Shown here one piece after another: positions 33,986-43,323 of a DNA stretch of 43,746 nucleotides. The stretch is taken from positions 1 to 43,746 of the forward strand of contig JAUCBJ010006012.1 of the NCBI GenBank assembly GCA_032718475.1, written 5' to 3'. Within the stretch, counting starts at the first letter, position 1. Each line of letters opens with the position of its first letter. Source of the DNA: Nemertoderma westbladi. Its lineage: Eukaryota > Xenacoelomorpha > Nemertodermatida > Nemertodermatidae. The translations under genes were made by a program, and so were the position numbers. The notes beneath the pieces are model-generated. The model did not search any database, was not told the origin of the DNA, and was given only the letters and a program-made list of their open reading frames with translations.

Positions 33986-34219
33986 AAGGATTCCGTTAAC
34001 TATTTTGTACAATTAGTGTTACAATAGTATGTATATTCATATTGTATGTATGCAATAATACAAACTAAATAATTTGCTGATTTGAAAAATATTATTTTCA
34101 GCCATTGGGTCGATAAATAAATCCGTAAAAAACCCGTATAAATATAAAATAAATCCGTACATGACATTAAAGTGACTGTTGAATTTCTGGTATATATTTT
34201 AAATGTCAAATCCTGGATA

Positions 34220-34318
34220 CTGATTGGCTAACAAGTAGCGTTACATTCGAGACAACGAGTTAGATTGTGGGCGTTCTGTGAAATGAAGGCTTCTGATTGG
34301 CTAACAAGTAGCGTTACA
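34220..34318. repeat. 25-bp direct repeat in the right arm of the 2.36-kb element
   Basis: TGATTGGCTAACAAGTAGCG followed by TTACA occurs at 34221-34245 and again at 34294-34318. Both copies end in the GCGTTACA motif. Confidence 0.9.
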
Positions 34319-34523
34319 CCAAGGACAAAATGTTACATTGTGGACATTAGTTTTTCGCGAATAAAACCTTACGACTTTACTAAAAAAAACGGCCCACTAG
34401 TGTATTCGAAATCGCCTCATCGAGAGCTCTCGAAATATGTATATATTTATATGGTTTTGACAAAAAAAAATTTGACAATTTTTTCTCAAAATTTTGGCCA
34501 CTTTTTGTGAGAACAACCCAATA

Positions 34524-35079
34524 AAGCAATGATGCAATGTAAGCCCTGCCGTCTCGGGGTAGTTTATAATGACTAATAAACTTCTAAATCTCTCCTGAAT
34601 TCTAATAGTAACATATACTGAAAACTGACTACTCTTAACAGGGGTAGGGGGTTAAAGGTGCCAGACAGGTAAGTATGGTGATAGCAAGCAGCCTTGGAAG
34701 TTGGAACTATCCAATATCTATCTGAGGCACCAATTAACTGCAGTAAGCCTATCAGGAATCTATAGACATCTACAAAATGATTGGACCAAAGGCGACCTTT
34801 ACTAACATTAGTAAAGGTCGCATTGGGTTGGACACTGACTCATCCCTCCACTACTACTACTACTACTGTACTATGGCTATCACCCATTGAAGTCTCTGTG
34901 CTGTCAATCACTTATTCCTTTAGAAGTTTATGTAGGTACTTTACTGGGATTGATACATATTAGATTGGTCGCTGGCTGAGGCTAGTCCAGATATAATATA
35001 TTAGGAAGGCACTCTGGCTGTGACTGGGCGGCAAATTGATTCAACTGGGCGGCACTTGTGCCGCCTAGTGGCAAAGTTA
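34524..35079. other. Non-coding stretch with two hairpins and a TAC microsatellite
   Basis: A 30-base perfect palindrome lies at 34792-34821: GCGACCTTTACTAA, loop CA, TTAGTAAAGGTCGC. Outside it CCAA and TTGG can pair further. A TAC triplet run is at about 34850-34868. A second hairpin (ACTGGGCGGCAC, loop TT, GTGCCGCCTAGT) is at 35044-35069. These are probably ends or centres of small palindromic transposons. No gene seen. Confidence 0.6.
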
Positions 35080-36989
35080 AACGAGGCTATGATAGAAAAT
35101 GTTTGGGACGGTATACTTTATATTTGTTACATGCTATTGATTCTGCAGCAAGAGAACTGCCACAAAGTGGTACCTAATTAGTGACTGCGTTGAGGGAGAG
35201 TCGGACCCTCAGAAAATAGCAAACAAGTTTGCTGATGTGTATAACATTCTATATAACCAAAACGAGGGTAATGTAAATGGGGTTGAATTTTCGGTAATTG
35301 AAAGTAAAATTGCAGAGAAAATGGACTTCGAGTCTAAAATTTATATTAGTAGAGATTAGGTGCAATAAGTCTGATGTTGAGTTTTCTTTTGATTCAGACT
35401 GATTAATACACGGTGGATCACATTTGGAAGATAATTTGTGTACATGTTTAATTCCTTTTTATTGCATGGTCTAATTTCAAGGTGTTTATTGTCAGTTGCC
35501 TTTGTTCCGCTTATTAAGGACAAGGCTGGTGACTATAGGATAACTATAGGGCTATTATGCCATATCATCATTATTATTAAAACTATTTGAGTGGGTTATG
35601 ATATTATCAGAGGGTCATAAATTAAAGTTAGATGACTTACAGTTTGGTTTCATGTCTAACTCAGTACTACTATGTGTACATGGACTGCTATAGTGAGGTG
35701 GTGAATTATTATATGCGGAATAATACTTCAATATAGTTGTCTGATCGATTTTACAAAGGCTTTTGATTTGGTTCAGTGGAAACAATTATTTTTAGAATTA
35801 ATTAAAAAGGGTTTCAATGTGCTTTTTTTACGTTGTCTATTTTTCATTTATCGGAACCAAGCCGGATTTGCACGTTGGAATAATTATAAGTCAGATGTTT
35901 TTTCTGTTTCGAATGGTGTAAGACAGGGCTCGATAATTTCTCCGACCCTGTTCTGTATTGTTATAAATATATTAATTTTGCGACTTAGGGATTCAAAGAT
36001 TGGTTGTCATATTGGTTTGCACTATTTTGGGTGTTTAGTATATGCAGATGATGTGCTTTTACTTTGTCCATCGGTTAAAGGTTTACAATTTATGGTGGAA
36101 ATTTGTTCAAATTTTTGTAAGGAAACTTAAGATTAGTAGGCCTATTAATTCTAATGTTATGAAATGTAAAACCAAGTGTATTCCATTTGGTTTTACCTGG
36201 GATCCTCCAGCTGCTCGGATCGTAGTAAATTGAATAGTTTTACCTTGGGTTGAACAAGCTAAACATCTTGGTGTCACCTTGTTTTTTAAAGGTGATTTCT
36301 CGAGGGACATACTACAAAAAAGAGGGACTTTTGGAAAATTATCTGGGCTGACGAATGAATTTCATTTTGCTTCACCTCTGCAATTGCTCCGACATACAGA
36401 GATCTCTTGCTATTAGTTTTTATAGCGAAATACTATGGGATCTCTGGTCACCCGAATGTAATAAGATTTACACGGTTGGAATTGTAACGTCAGAATTGTG
36501 TGCGGGCTACCCTTTAAATGCTCATCGTTACATAGTTGAAGGTATTGTTGATTTTCCTCACCCAAAAATCATGTTGCTTAAGCGGATTGTTATATTTGCG
36601 AAACGTCTTATTTGTTTTAATAAACTACCTATACGTTTTTTGGGTACACTATTTTTCAAGGATTCCCGTTGTTTATTGGGCCACAATTTGCGGTGCATTG
36701 CTAATGAATGTTGTTTATCTGACATTGAGATGCTTTCTCCGGCAGAAGTATCTAAATTACATTATGCTGTGCTTAACGAAGATGATATTTATAAGATTAG
36801 TCTCTGTCGCGAATTGATTTCGGTTATTTACGGTGAACAATTTGTTAGTGGTTTCACCAAGACTTATATTATTTCATTATTAAATTTTGTCCCATCTTCC
36901 TAATGTTACGCTTGTGCTTTACTGTAGTTAGTTCTCTCTTTTTTTGTGTGTTTTGTGCCACTACATTTAATTATATCTGTAATGTGCAT

Positions 36990-37020
<31 letters not shown>
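35080..37020 (+). pseudogene. LINE reverse transcriptase and C-terminus, second family, with (AAT)n tail
   Basis: The frame 35161-35356 begins SDCVEGESDPQKIANKFADV. Near 35725-35770 comes IDFTKAFDLVQW, with the first catalytic aspartate. 35768-36130 contains GVRQGSIISPTLF and YADDVLLL, the catalytic pair. After frame changes, 36355-36903 is a 182-codon open C-terminal part (SPECNKIYTVGIVTSELCAG, NAHRYIVEGIVDFPHPKIML, SDIEMLSPAEVSKLHYAVLN) typical of this LINE group. The element ends in about nine AAT triplets (36992-37020), a normal LINE 3' end. Several stops and shifts disable it. The 5' half appears to be 30525-31150. Confidence 0.85.
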
Positions 37021-37063
37021 CCTCTTTACATCATAAGATAATCATACATTAACAAATTCTTCC

Positions 37064-37220
37064 CGAATAATGGTGTATTATTATTAAATATAATAAAATA
37101 GCCACGCGCAGATGCAAAACCATGCAACATTTGAACGCGCATATCTCCGCTATTTTTACGACGAAATTCAGATTGTGTTACATATTTGGAATCCTGGCAT
37201 TGTCAGCTTTCCAACAGTAG
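37064..37220 (+). repeat. Copy of the ATGCAACATT dispersed repeat
   Basis: It has the same order of words as 12017-12175 and is better preserved. It runs directly into the first C-run element. Confidence 0.75.
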
Positions 37221-37238
37221 TATACCAAACCCAGATAA

Positions 37239-37489
37239 GGGGTGGAAAACTGGACGCAATAAAAATTCATCCCACTCCAGGGGAAATTCGACGCAAATAA
37301 CAGCTAATTATTCTCAAAAATAAAACTGTAACCTGTTCTATTGTGCTTAGTTTATTGTTTTGGTTAAAATAACGTCCCACTGTAACCTGCTCCTTTCCCT
37401 AAATTGAGAATTTAACATTGAGGCGGGATATTAATTCGCCAAGGCGGGTTTTGCGTCCAGTTGCCCCCCCCCCCCCCCCCCCCCCCCCC
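37239..37489. mobile_element. C-run MITE, copy 1
   Basis: The left end GGGGTGGAAAACTGGACGCA is complementary to the right end TGCGTCCAGTTGCCCC, and the right C stretch has grown to 26 C (37464-37489). The interior holds AGTTTATTGTTTTGGTTA and CACTGTAACCTG, plus a near-palindromic ATTCGCCAAGGCGGG. It is non-coding. A nearly identical copy follows 300 bases on in the same orientation. Confidence 0.75.
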
Positions 37490-37542
37490 TGTCTCACCAA
37501 ACCAACAAAACTATATAAGGTTGAACAACTGGGGTGCAGATA

Positions 37543-37789
37543 GGGGGGAAACTGGACGCCATAAAAATTCATCCCACTCCAGGGGAAATTCGACACAAAT
37601 AACAGCTGATAACTCTCAATAATAAAACTGTAACCTGTTCTATTGTGTTTAGTTTATTGTTTTGGTTAAAATAACGTGCTACTGTAACCTGCTCCTTTCC
37701 CTAAATTGAGAATTTAACATTGAGGCGAGATATTAATTCGCCAAGGCGGGTTTTGCGTCGAGTTTCCCCCCCCCCCCCCCCCCCCCCCC
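37543..37789. mobile_element. C-run MITE, copy 2
   Basis: The left end GGGGGGAAACTGGACGCC and the right end GCGTCGAGTTTCCCC are inverted. The right C run is 24 C (37766-37789). It differs from copy 1 by a small number of substitutions. The 300-base spacing and shared flanks (CAGATA on the left, TGTCTC on the right) suggest a local tandem duplication rather than two insertions. Confidence 0.75.
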
Positions 37790-38186
37790 TTGTCTCCTGG
37801 GGTATGGTATGTACACTAACATACTAACACTACCGGTACGCTGTATCTGACTACTACAGTACTATAGGCCTTCCGGTACCTGACTATTTATGATTTCTAT
37901 TTCAACACTGCACACTGCACACTGCTGCTGCTGCACTAAAACTGTAAAACATATTGTACTACCGGTACAACGTTCGACTGTAAGTTTACAACTAACAAGT
38001 ACTATTCATTCATCCAGCACCGCAGTCCTCAACTCCTCACCCTCACAGCTGACAGCTGTGGACAGCCTCACCTCATCTCAGGCAGGATCAGATATACCGG
38101 TAATATTGCATATTGGTATCGTTCTCTAATTTTTATGTTGCCGACTTCGACGACTTATACAACGTTGTTGTTGTTGATTGATTGTT
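37790..38186. other. Region upstream of THOC3
   Basis: This presumably includes the promoter and 5' untranslated region. It contains four TACCGGTA-type palindromes or close variants (about 37832, 37873, 37957, 38093), a CTG run at 37921-37934 and a GTT run at 38163-38175. No TATA box is evident. An in-frame TGA lies at 38175-38177. Confidence 0.45.
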
Positions 38187-39146
38187 ATGGCTGATGTGGG
38201 AGGAGTTCAGCAGTACCTCGATCACATAACCCACCACTTCGAGACGCATAATAAAACCCGAGATATCCGTAACCACGACGCCAAGGTTCACTCGGTATCC
38301 TGGAGCTGCGACGGACGCCGACTCGCCTCGGGTTCCTTTGATAAATCCGTATGCGTGTTCGCCTTGGACAGAGACAGACTACTGCGCGAGAAGACCTTCC
38401 ACGGACACACCGGCAGTGTAGACCAGCTGGTCTGGCACCCCAGCCACTCAGACTCACTCGCAAGCGCTTCCGCTGATAAAACAGTTCGAATATTCGATAC
38501 TCGGACCCAAAAAAGTGTCCATTGTATCACTACAAAGGGAGAAAATATTAACATCAGCTGGAGTCCTGACGGTAATACAATCGCAGTTGGAAACAAAGAA
38601 GATCTAGTGTCTCTTATAGACGCGAGGAAAGCGGTAGTCCGATCGGATCAGCAGTTTAAGTACGAAGTTAATGAGATCGCGTTTAATAAGGAATGCGATC
38701 AGTTGTACCTAACTACCGGTTCCGGGACTATTAATGTTGTAAATATAGCGGAGAATAAGGTTGTTAATTCGTTGAAGGGTCACACTGCCTCCTGTATCTG
38801 TATAGACTTTGATCCCAGTGGTTCTTACTTTGCCGTCGGCTCAGCAGACGCCCTTGTGTCCATCTGGGACGTGTCCGAACTGGCTTGCATCCGGATGCTC
38901 TCCAGACTGGACTGGCCTATCCGGACTCTCAGTTTCAGCTACGACGGGCAGCTGCTCGCCAGCGGTTCAGAGGATCTTGTCATTGATGTCGCCTTGGTTA
39001 ACACTGGGGATAAAGTAGCCGAGGTGCCGTGCGAGAGTCCTACGTTGACCGTTGCCTGGCACCCGAAGAAACTCTTGCTCGCTTATGCGTGCGATGATAA
39101 AGACAGAGATACAGGTACCATAAAACTATTCGGCTTCGAAAACTGA
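38187..39146 (+). CDS. THOC3: THO complex subunit 3, WD40 protein, single exon, 319 aa
   Basis: THOC3 (Tex1 in yeast) is a nuclear WD40 propeller protein of the THO/TREX complex, which couples transcription to mRNA packaging and export. The ATG at 38187 gives MADVGGVQQYLDH; a frame beginning earlier would use a TTG, and an in-frame TGA precedes it. WD repeats are visible in order: KVHSVSWSCDGRRLASGSFD, then HTGSVDQLVWHPS, the family signature TKGENINISWSPDGNTIAVG, YEVNEIAF, HTASCICIDFDPSGSYFAVG with GSADALVSIWD, LDWPIRTLSFSYDGQLLASG, and CESPTLTVAWHPKKLLLAYA ending TIKLFGFEN. Length is slightly below the human protein (about 350), mainly at the N-terminus. AATAAA is at 39270-39275, 124 bases past the stop. 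NUDT22 lies convergent 3.3 kb away. Confidence 0.96.
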   Translation: MADVGGVQQYLDHITHHFETHNKTRDIRNHDAKVHSVSWSCDGRRLASGSFDKSVCVFALDRDRLLREKTFHGHTGSVDQLVWHPSHSDSLASASADKTVRIFDTRTQKSVHCITTKGENINISWSPDGNTIAVGNKEDLVSLIDARKAVVRSDQQFKYEVNEIAFNKECDQLYLTTGSGTINVVNIAENKVVNSLKGHTASCICIDFDPSGSYFAVGSADALVSIWDVSELACIRMLSRLDWPIRTLSFSYDGQLLASGSEDLVIDVALVNTGDKVAEVPCESPTLTVAWHPKKLLLAYACDDKDRDTGTIKLFGFEN

Positions 39147-39269
39147 CGCGCTAATTATTGGACAGTCATTATTATTTTAGTTTGCTATTACAAACTGAAT
39201 CTACGATAGTAAGTAATACGTATCACGTGCAATACTTTACTTATAAAACTATAATGCGGTGTTTAGTTT

Positions 39270-39275
39270 AATAAA
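39270..39275 (+). terminator. Polyadenylation signal of THOC3
   Basis: AATAAA, 124 bases after the stop codon and the nearest canonical signal. Confidence 0.6.
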
Positions 39276-39889
39276 ACGAAAACTTCATTTATTTGGATAT
39301 ATTTTATGTCGATATTTCATTCATGGGTTTCGTAGCACGCTATTCCTAATCAATATTTCGAACGTTCAGCGCATATGAGTATGTTTCACCTTTAAATTGT
39401 GTTATGACGTTATCTTTTTATTTTATCAATATTACACCTCGAGCGATATAATGAATAAAGTTCAGTATGTTATGATAGATCTACCATAATGTGTGAATCT
39501 ATCTATGCCTACCATTTTTCCCAATATTTCTCCAACCAAACACTGTCGCATATTATTATTAAGAAGCAAAGACTAATCGATAGCGTTTGATTCAATTTCG
39601 CATCATCTATAATGCAGCCGCGAAGTCACTAAGGCCATTCTGCTACATAATCGAACTTTAATATAATAAATATTCTAATTATACCATTTGCGAACAGGTT
39701 TTTGATATTATTTTGAATTCCTAACGTCAACATCACTTAAAACCATTAGTTAATGTTGACAGTGAGTTAGTTACGATGTAATCTGGCTTTATCTAGAGCT
39801 ATAATGTCCGCCCATCTCCATTACTTTTATTGCGTCCAATGGTTACGACGAAAGGGTGTCTGGCTTCCTGGCAACCAACCATATTTATA
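39276..39889. other. Non-coding stretch downstream of THOC3
   Basis: No gene or recognised repeat. A second AATAAA lies near 39454. Confidence 0.45.
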
Positions 39890-40135
39890 TTCTATAAATG
39901 CCAAAATAAATTGTTTTTGACTGGGCTGATTAAACTATTTACATAATTGTGCGAAAATTAGCACTTTTCAGTGTTATGACCCGAGTGTTTTGATGTACCG
40001 AGCGAGTGCAGCGAGGGAGGTTTACATAAATATACAAGGGTCCTAAACGCTGCGTAGTGCCCTTTTCACACAAATGTAGATAGTTAAATTAGCCCAGTCA
40101 AAACTTCTTGATTTTGGCATTAATATTTAATAAAA
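39890..40135. mobile_element. About 245-bp MITE with long inverted repeats
   Basis: The left arm ATGCCAAAAT, then TTTTGACTGGGCTGATTAAA and CTATTTACAT, is matched by the complement of the right arm: ATGCCAAAAT, TTTTGACTGGGCTAATTTAA, CTATCTACAT. The arms are about 50 bases long. The centre holds TACCGAGCGAGTGCAGCGAG, related to the repeats at 9847-9935 and 18085-18172. Non-coding. No clear target duplication was found. Confidence 0.8.
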
Positions 40136-41269
40136 AAAAATGGCCGATATTTAATAAAAGAAAAGAAACAAACCACGGTGATATTTAAAAAAATAAAATT
40201 TAGAGCGTAGAAATATGGCCATCAGGCAGCACACGAAAACATGAAGTCAAATCGATATACCGTTTTCTTAACACCAATAAAATAATGTGATTACTTTTTC
40301 TGTGTACATAATTATTTTATATATATATTGGTATAAATTCCTTTCTAGAGTTCCAGTTATAAAAAAAAACATCTGTAAAATACCGATGGTTACAAATGAA
40401 TTAATAAAATAATACGCAGATACGTACTTACACCTAAGCACAGCGCGAAGTAACCATTTGATAGGAATGGGCGAGGCATTCATTCAGTTTAGCCGATGAG
40501 GTTTTATCCGCTTAAAATCGCCCACATTTATCTCAGGCGACTGGCAGAGACTACAGAGAAATTTGCGATTGGACTTATTACTTTTTCCTCGGGTAACTGA
40601 TAATGCGCTTGGGGCGGTGTCTCATTAATCAATCGTGGTCGCGGACTAATATTATAAGCGGCAGGGTTCCAAGATTAGGGATCCAACGCTGCCCACAGTG
40701 ACAGCCGAGATTAATCGAAACACAAATATATAATGAATTGGAGTCCAGGATTCTGTGGCGATCACCTTGAAACAGTTTGATATTCGAGACGCGACTTGTC
40801 TCTCGCAGTACTTCCATTGTTCTTCTGCTGCAATATAAATTTTATTTGAGTGCTGTCGTGGTGTGTATAATAAATAAGAAGGCCTATTTGAGTCATTTGT
40901 CGTTCTTTGACAAGAATGGTAGAGTGATAGATAACAATTCGCATTGAATTTAGGTGCTCTGTAGTTTGGTGGTTGGGTCATCCAACTTGGGTGAGGGGGT
41001 GGGTGGCTAGTCAGATGGAACACACTTACAATTACACGCCGGATACGTTATATCCTTGACTTGTTCCTTTCCGCCTTGTAGCAAGAATACGTTGTTGGGA
41101 TTTTGCGCAGACGAAATAATCGTATCCGACAGTTTTCTTTATGTCTTTATCGAGTGCAAAAACTAAGGTAAAATTTTGTCATGATTTGAGAAGCCCCCTC
41201 TGAGAAAAATTAGTTGTAAAACAGTTTGAATTTTGTAAAACTCGTCAGTTCTTTAAATCTAATTAAGGT
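40136..41269. other. Non-coding stretch, no gene recognised
   Basis: A 123-codon minus-strand frame (40652-41023) overlaps others in different frames and has no recognisable content. No repeats shared with the window were noted. Confidence 0.45.
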
Positions 41270-41470
41270 GGTATTCATGGAGATAAATAAGGGCCCCAAA
41301 AGCGCAAATAGTGGGAAAATAGTTTAATGTTTTGGTTAGGTTAAGAACACATCACTGTAACCTGGTACTACCCAATAATAGAAACAGGAGGGAAATACAC
41401 TAAAAGACGTATTTTTAAATACGTTTTTGTGACGAGGTACCAACCCCCCCCCCCCCCCCCCCCCCCCCCC
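41270..41470. mobile_element. Probable C-run element
   Basis: It ends in 27 C (41444-41470). It carries AGTTTAATGTTTTGGTTAGG and CACTGTAACCTG, the two internal words of the C-run MITEs at 37239-37789. A perfect 8-bp hairpin, ACGTATTT-TT-AAATACGT, is at 41407-41424. The left terminus is unclear, so limits are approximate. Confidence 0.5.
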
Positions 41471-42002
41471 TTACTCGTAAAGGTATAGTGACTTCTTTGT
41501 TTTCAGAAACAAGCATTATCCCGGTTAAAATAAACTTCTAACTACACAAAACCAACCACCCCCTTCCAATAGATGGATGGACCTTGACCTTACTTTACTT
41601 TTCGTCGCGGACGGGAAGCCAATTAATTGAAGCGACCAGGGATATAATGTTTGTATGTTATAAAATTACTTAGCCTGACAATAGAGTGACAGTCACTGAC
41701 TCACTGCTGAGCTATTTATTGCTGGAGAGTAATCTGAAGCTGTGCATTAGTGGTGGAATGTGATTGCAGCAAAACATGTCGTTACATTTACCGTACTATG
41801 TATTTCACTGTGTTCGTTTTGTGTGTCTGTCTGTAGGCAACTTGGTATACTTGATCGTCAAATATAGCAACAATATTAATAGCCCGAACACAATGCGGAC
41901 GTTGCTATGTCGTGGAATAAGTTCAGAGATTGCTCCAGCTAACCAAACCAGGGATATTTGCAAAGCTTTTTATTAATACCAACGGGGACAACTGCTCCAA
42001 GA
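41471..42002. other. Non-coding stretch upstream of a possible first exon
   Basis: A 70-codon frame (41764-41976) has no recognised content. If the exon at 42003 is real, its promoter and 5' untranslated region lie here. Confidence 0.35.
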
Positions 42003-42066
42003 ATGTATTGGCTTATTACGTTGCTTTTAATTCATCTCAGCTTCGGAAAACAGCACCGGGTCATTG
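42003..42066 (+). CDS. Possible signal-peptide first exon of a spliced gene
   Basis: The ATG at 42003 opens MYWLITLLLIHLSFGKQHRV, a short hydrophobic stretch that looks like a secretory signal peptide. After 64 bases the frame reaches G|GTGAGT, a strong splice donor that interrupts the codon after its first base (phase 1). Signal-peptide exons often end in phase 1. An in-frame TAA lies 63 bases upstream. No downstream exon is identified. The frame would have to jump NUDT22, which lies on the other strand, or continue beyond the window. It is suggestive only, since such short stretches also arise by chance. Confidence 0.3.
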
Positions 42067-42411
42067 GTGAGTTTTATACCATATTCATATTTATTATGCC
42101 ACAATGAAATTATTTGAGTTTATGCGCGGGAGGATTAACTTATGGGTCGAGCATGGCGATGTTTGAGTCGATTATAAAATATAATAATTTTATTTCGTAA
42201 ATTTTATTGAATAACCGTCCATTTAATAGTTTATCATAAAATAAAATATATGTTGAAGACAGTAGTTAATTGAAGTGAACTAGACAAATTATTATGAGAA
42301 GTTAAAAAATATATATTGGAAATTATTGCTATTGCGCCTCTACCTATAACTAATCTAAATTTCATGGAGGTTACTATATTGCATATTAATTCACATCAGT
42401 TCGGGTTGTAA
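42067..42411. other. AT-rich region, 3' side of NUDT22
   Basis: This contains the minus-strand 3' untranslated region of NUDT22. AATAAA on the minus strand (TTTATT on plus) occurs at 42189-42194 and 42203-42208, about 205-225 bases past the stop. Confidence 0.45.
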
Positions 42412-43323
42412 TTATCTATTTAATGCGTTTAGATGCGCTTTATACATGGAAGCAATTGCTTTGGTGCCAGAAGACATCGTCTTCCAGTAAGGGCCGACAG
42501 TTGATTCGGATAAATTACAGAAATTATCTTTCTTAACGAACACGATATTCTGAGACTCAAACGCTTCCGGACCGCCTGATTGGAAACGGCAACGAATCTC
42601 GTCGGACGTGAGACCACATTCGGTGGCGAAGTCAAAGGAAGGTCTGCCTCCCAGCACAGCGTTCCTACTGACACCTAATAGAAGGGCAGGTTTTAAAGTT
42701 TCCATGGGGACATTGACCTCGTCTCTGGCTTCCCTCATCACTGACTCAAATAGTTCCTCTACGAATATCGATGACTTTAGTTTCTCTGAAGATCCTTGCG
42801 ATGTGAATGCTTTACTCAGTTTATCTTCCATTTCATCCGGTTCCATATGTCCCCCCGGAACAGAAATCATTCCTGGTTCCTCTCCCACTTTCTCGCTCCT
42901 TTCTAAAAGGACAACATCATCGTCTCTAGTTACTATGGCAATGCTTACGCCTATAGCGTCCGATATATACGCCTGGGGATCGGAATAATCGTTGCTCCCA
43001 CGTTCCCGCAACATTGCGCTCACAGACGAAATATTCGTACCCTGGAATGTTTTATAATCGGTATAACCCGCTTTAATGTGCAGCTTATTAGTAGTCTGAT
43101 CGTAGACAAAGTCAAATAGTCGGAATTTACTTCCGTTATATAAGGTTGGGAGCACCGCAATACGTTTCGACCATTCCTCATTGATCAACGTATGCAGTTC
43201 AGGGTAATATTTCATGTTGTAACAAGAGTTCAGATCAGCTGACACATCTGACGGTTTAAGAGGTTTTTCGAAAGCGAAATAATTCATAGCGTCATCCAAA
43301 CATTGTAATTCCCTCTGCGCCAT
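42412..43323 (-). CDS. NUDT22: NUDT22-type Nudix hydrolase, single exon, 303 aa
   Basis: NUDT22 hydrolyses UDP-glucose and UDP-galactose to UMP and sugar phosphate, using Mg2+. The N-terminal half resembles the family: KFRLFDFVY (66-74), YTDYKTFQGTN (87-97) and DPQAYISDAIGVSIAI (115-130). The Nudix fold follows with VPGGHMEPDE (155-164), an insertion of about 25 residues, then ELFESVMREARDEVNV (190-205). The metal-binding helix reads REARDEVN, and the split, slightly non-canonical Nudix box is a feature of this family. Next come LLLGVSRN (214-221) and SGGPEAFES (249-257). Length equals that of human NUDT22. The ATG follows an in-frame TAA nine bases before it (-12 to -10) and sits in a reasonable initiation context (GAAAATGG). 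Two minus-strand AATAAA signals lie about 205-225 bases past the stop. Confidence 0.94.
   Translation of the reverse strand: MAQRELQCLDDAMNYFAFEKPLKPSDVSADLNSCYNMKYYPELHTLINEEWSKRIAVLPTLYNGSKFRLFDFVYDQTTNKLHIKAGYTDYKTFQGTNISSVSAMLRERGSNDYSDPQAYISDAIGVSIAIVTRDDDVVLLERSEKVGEEPGMISVPGGHMEPDEMEDKLSKAFTSQGSSEKLKSSIFVEELFESVMREARDEVNVPMETLKPALLLGVSRNAVLGGRPSFDFATECGLTSDEIRCRFQSGGPEAFESQNIVFVKKDNFCNLSESTVGPYWKTMSSGTKAIASMYKAHLNALNR

Larger units (their letters stand above)
32156..34519. mobile_element. 2.36-kb terminal-inverted-repeat element with E-box array
   Basis: The left end begins GGGTCGTTCTCACAAAAAGT and continues GGCCAAA. The complement of the right end begins GGGTTGTTCTCACAAAAAGT and continues GGCCAAA, a terminal inverted repeat of about 27 bases with one mismatch. 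AATA lies just outside both ends (32152-32155, 34520-34523). TGTAACGC or TGTAACG occurs near 32572, 32760, 32936, 32945 and 32993 in the left part, and as the complement GCGTTACA at 34238 and 34311 in the right part. Inverted subterminal motifs of this kind are where transposases bind. A 39-bp array fills the middle. No transposase frame is present. Confidence 0.75.
31256..35069. other. Composite insertion splitting the second-family LINE
   Basis: ACTGGGCGGCAC at 31256-31267 is mirrored by GTGCCGCCTAGT at 35058-35069 (11 of 12 bases pair). Endonuclease and linker sequence lies to the left, and the continuing reverse transcriptase region to the right. Between them are a G run, a MITE, the 2.36-kb inverted-repeat element and two hairpins. 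No target duplication is visible. The boundary pair may therefore belong to an outer transposon or to smaller elements near each end. Confidence 0.35.

Noticed and set aside
33294-34027. Open frames with a 13-residue repeat
   Set aside because: They are produced by the 39-bp E-box array. The frame is interrupted wherever the short unit form appears.
38178-38186. THOC3 start three codons upstream
   Set aside because: The upstream codon is TTG, not ATG, and the ATG at 38187 follows an in-frame TGA.
40652-41023. 123-codon minus-strand frame
   Set aside because: No recognisable motif, competing overlapping frames and no supporting context.
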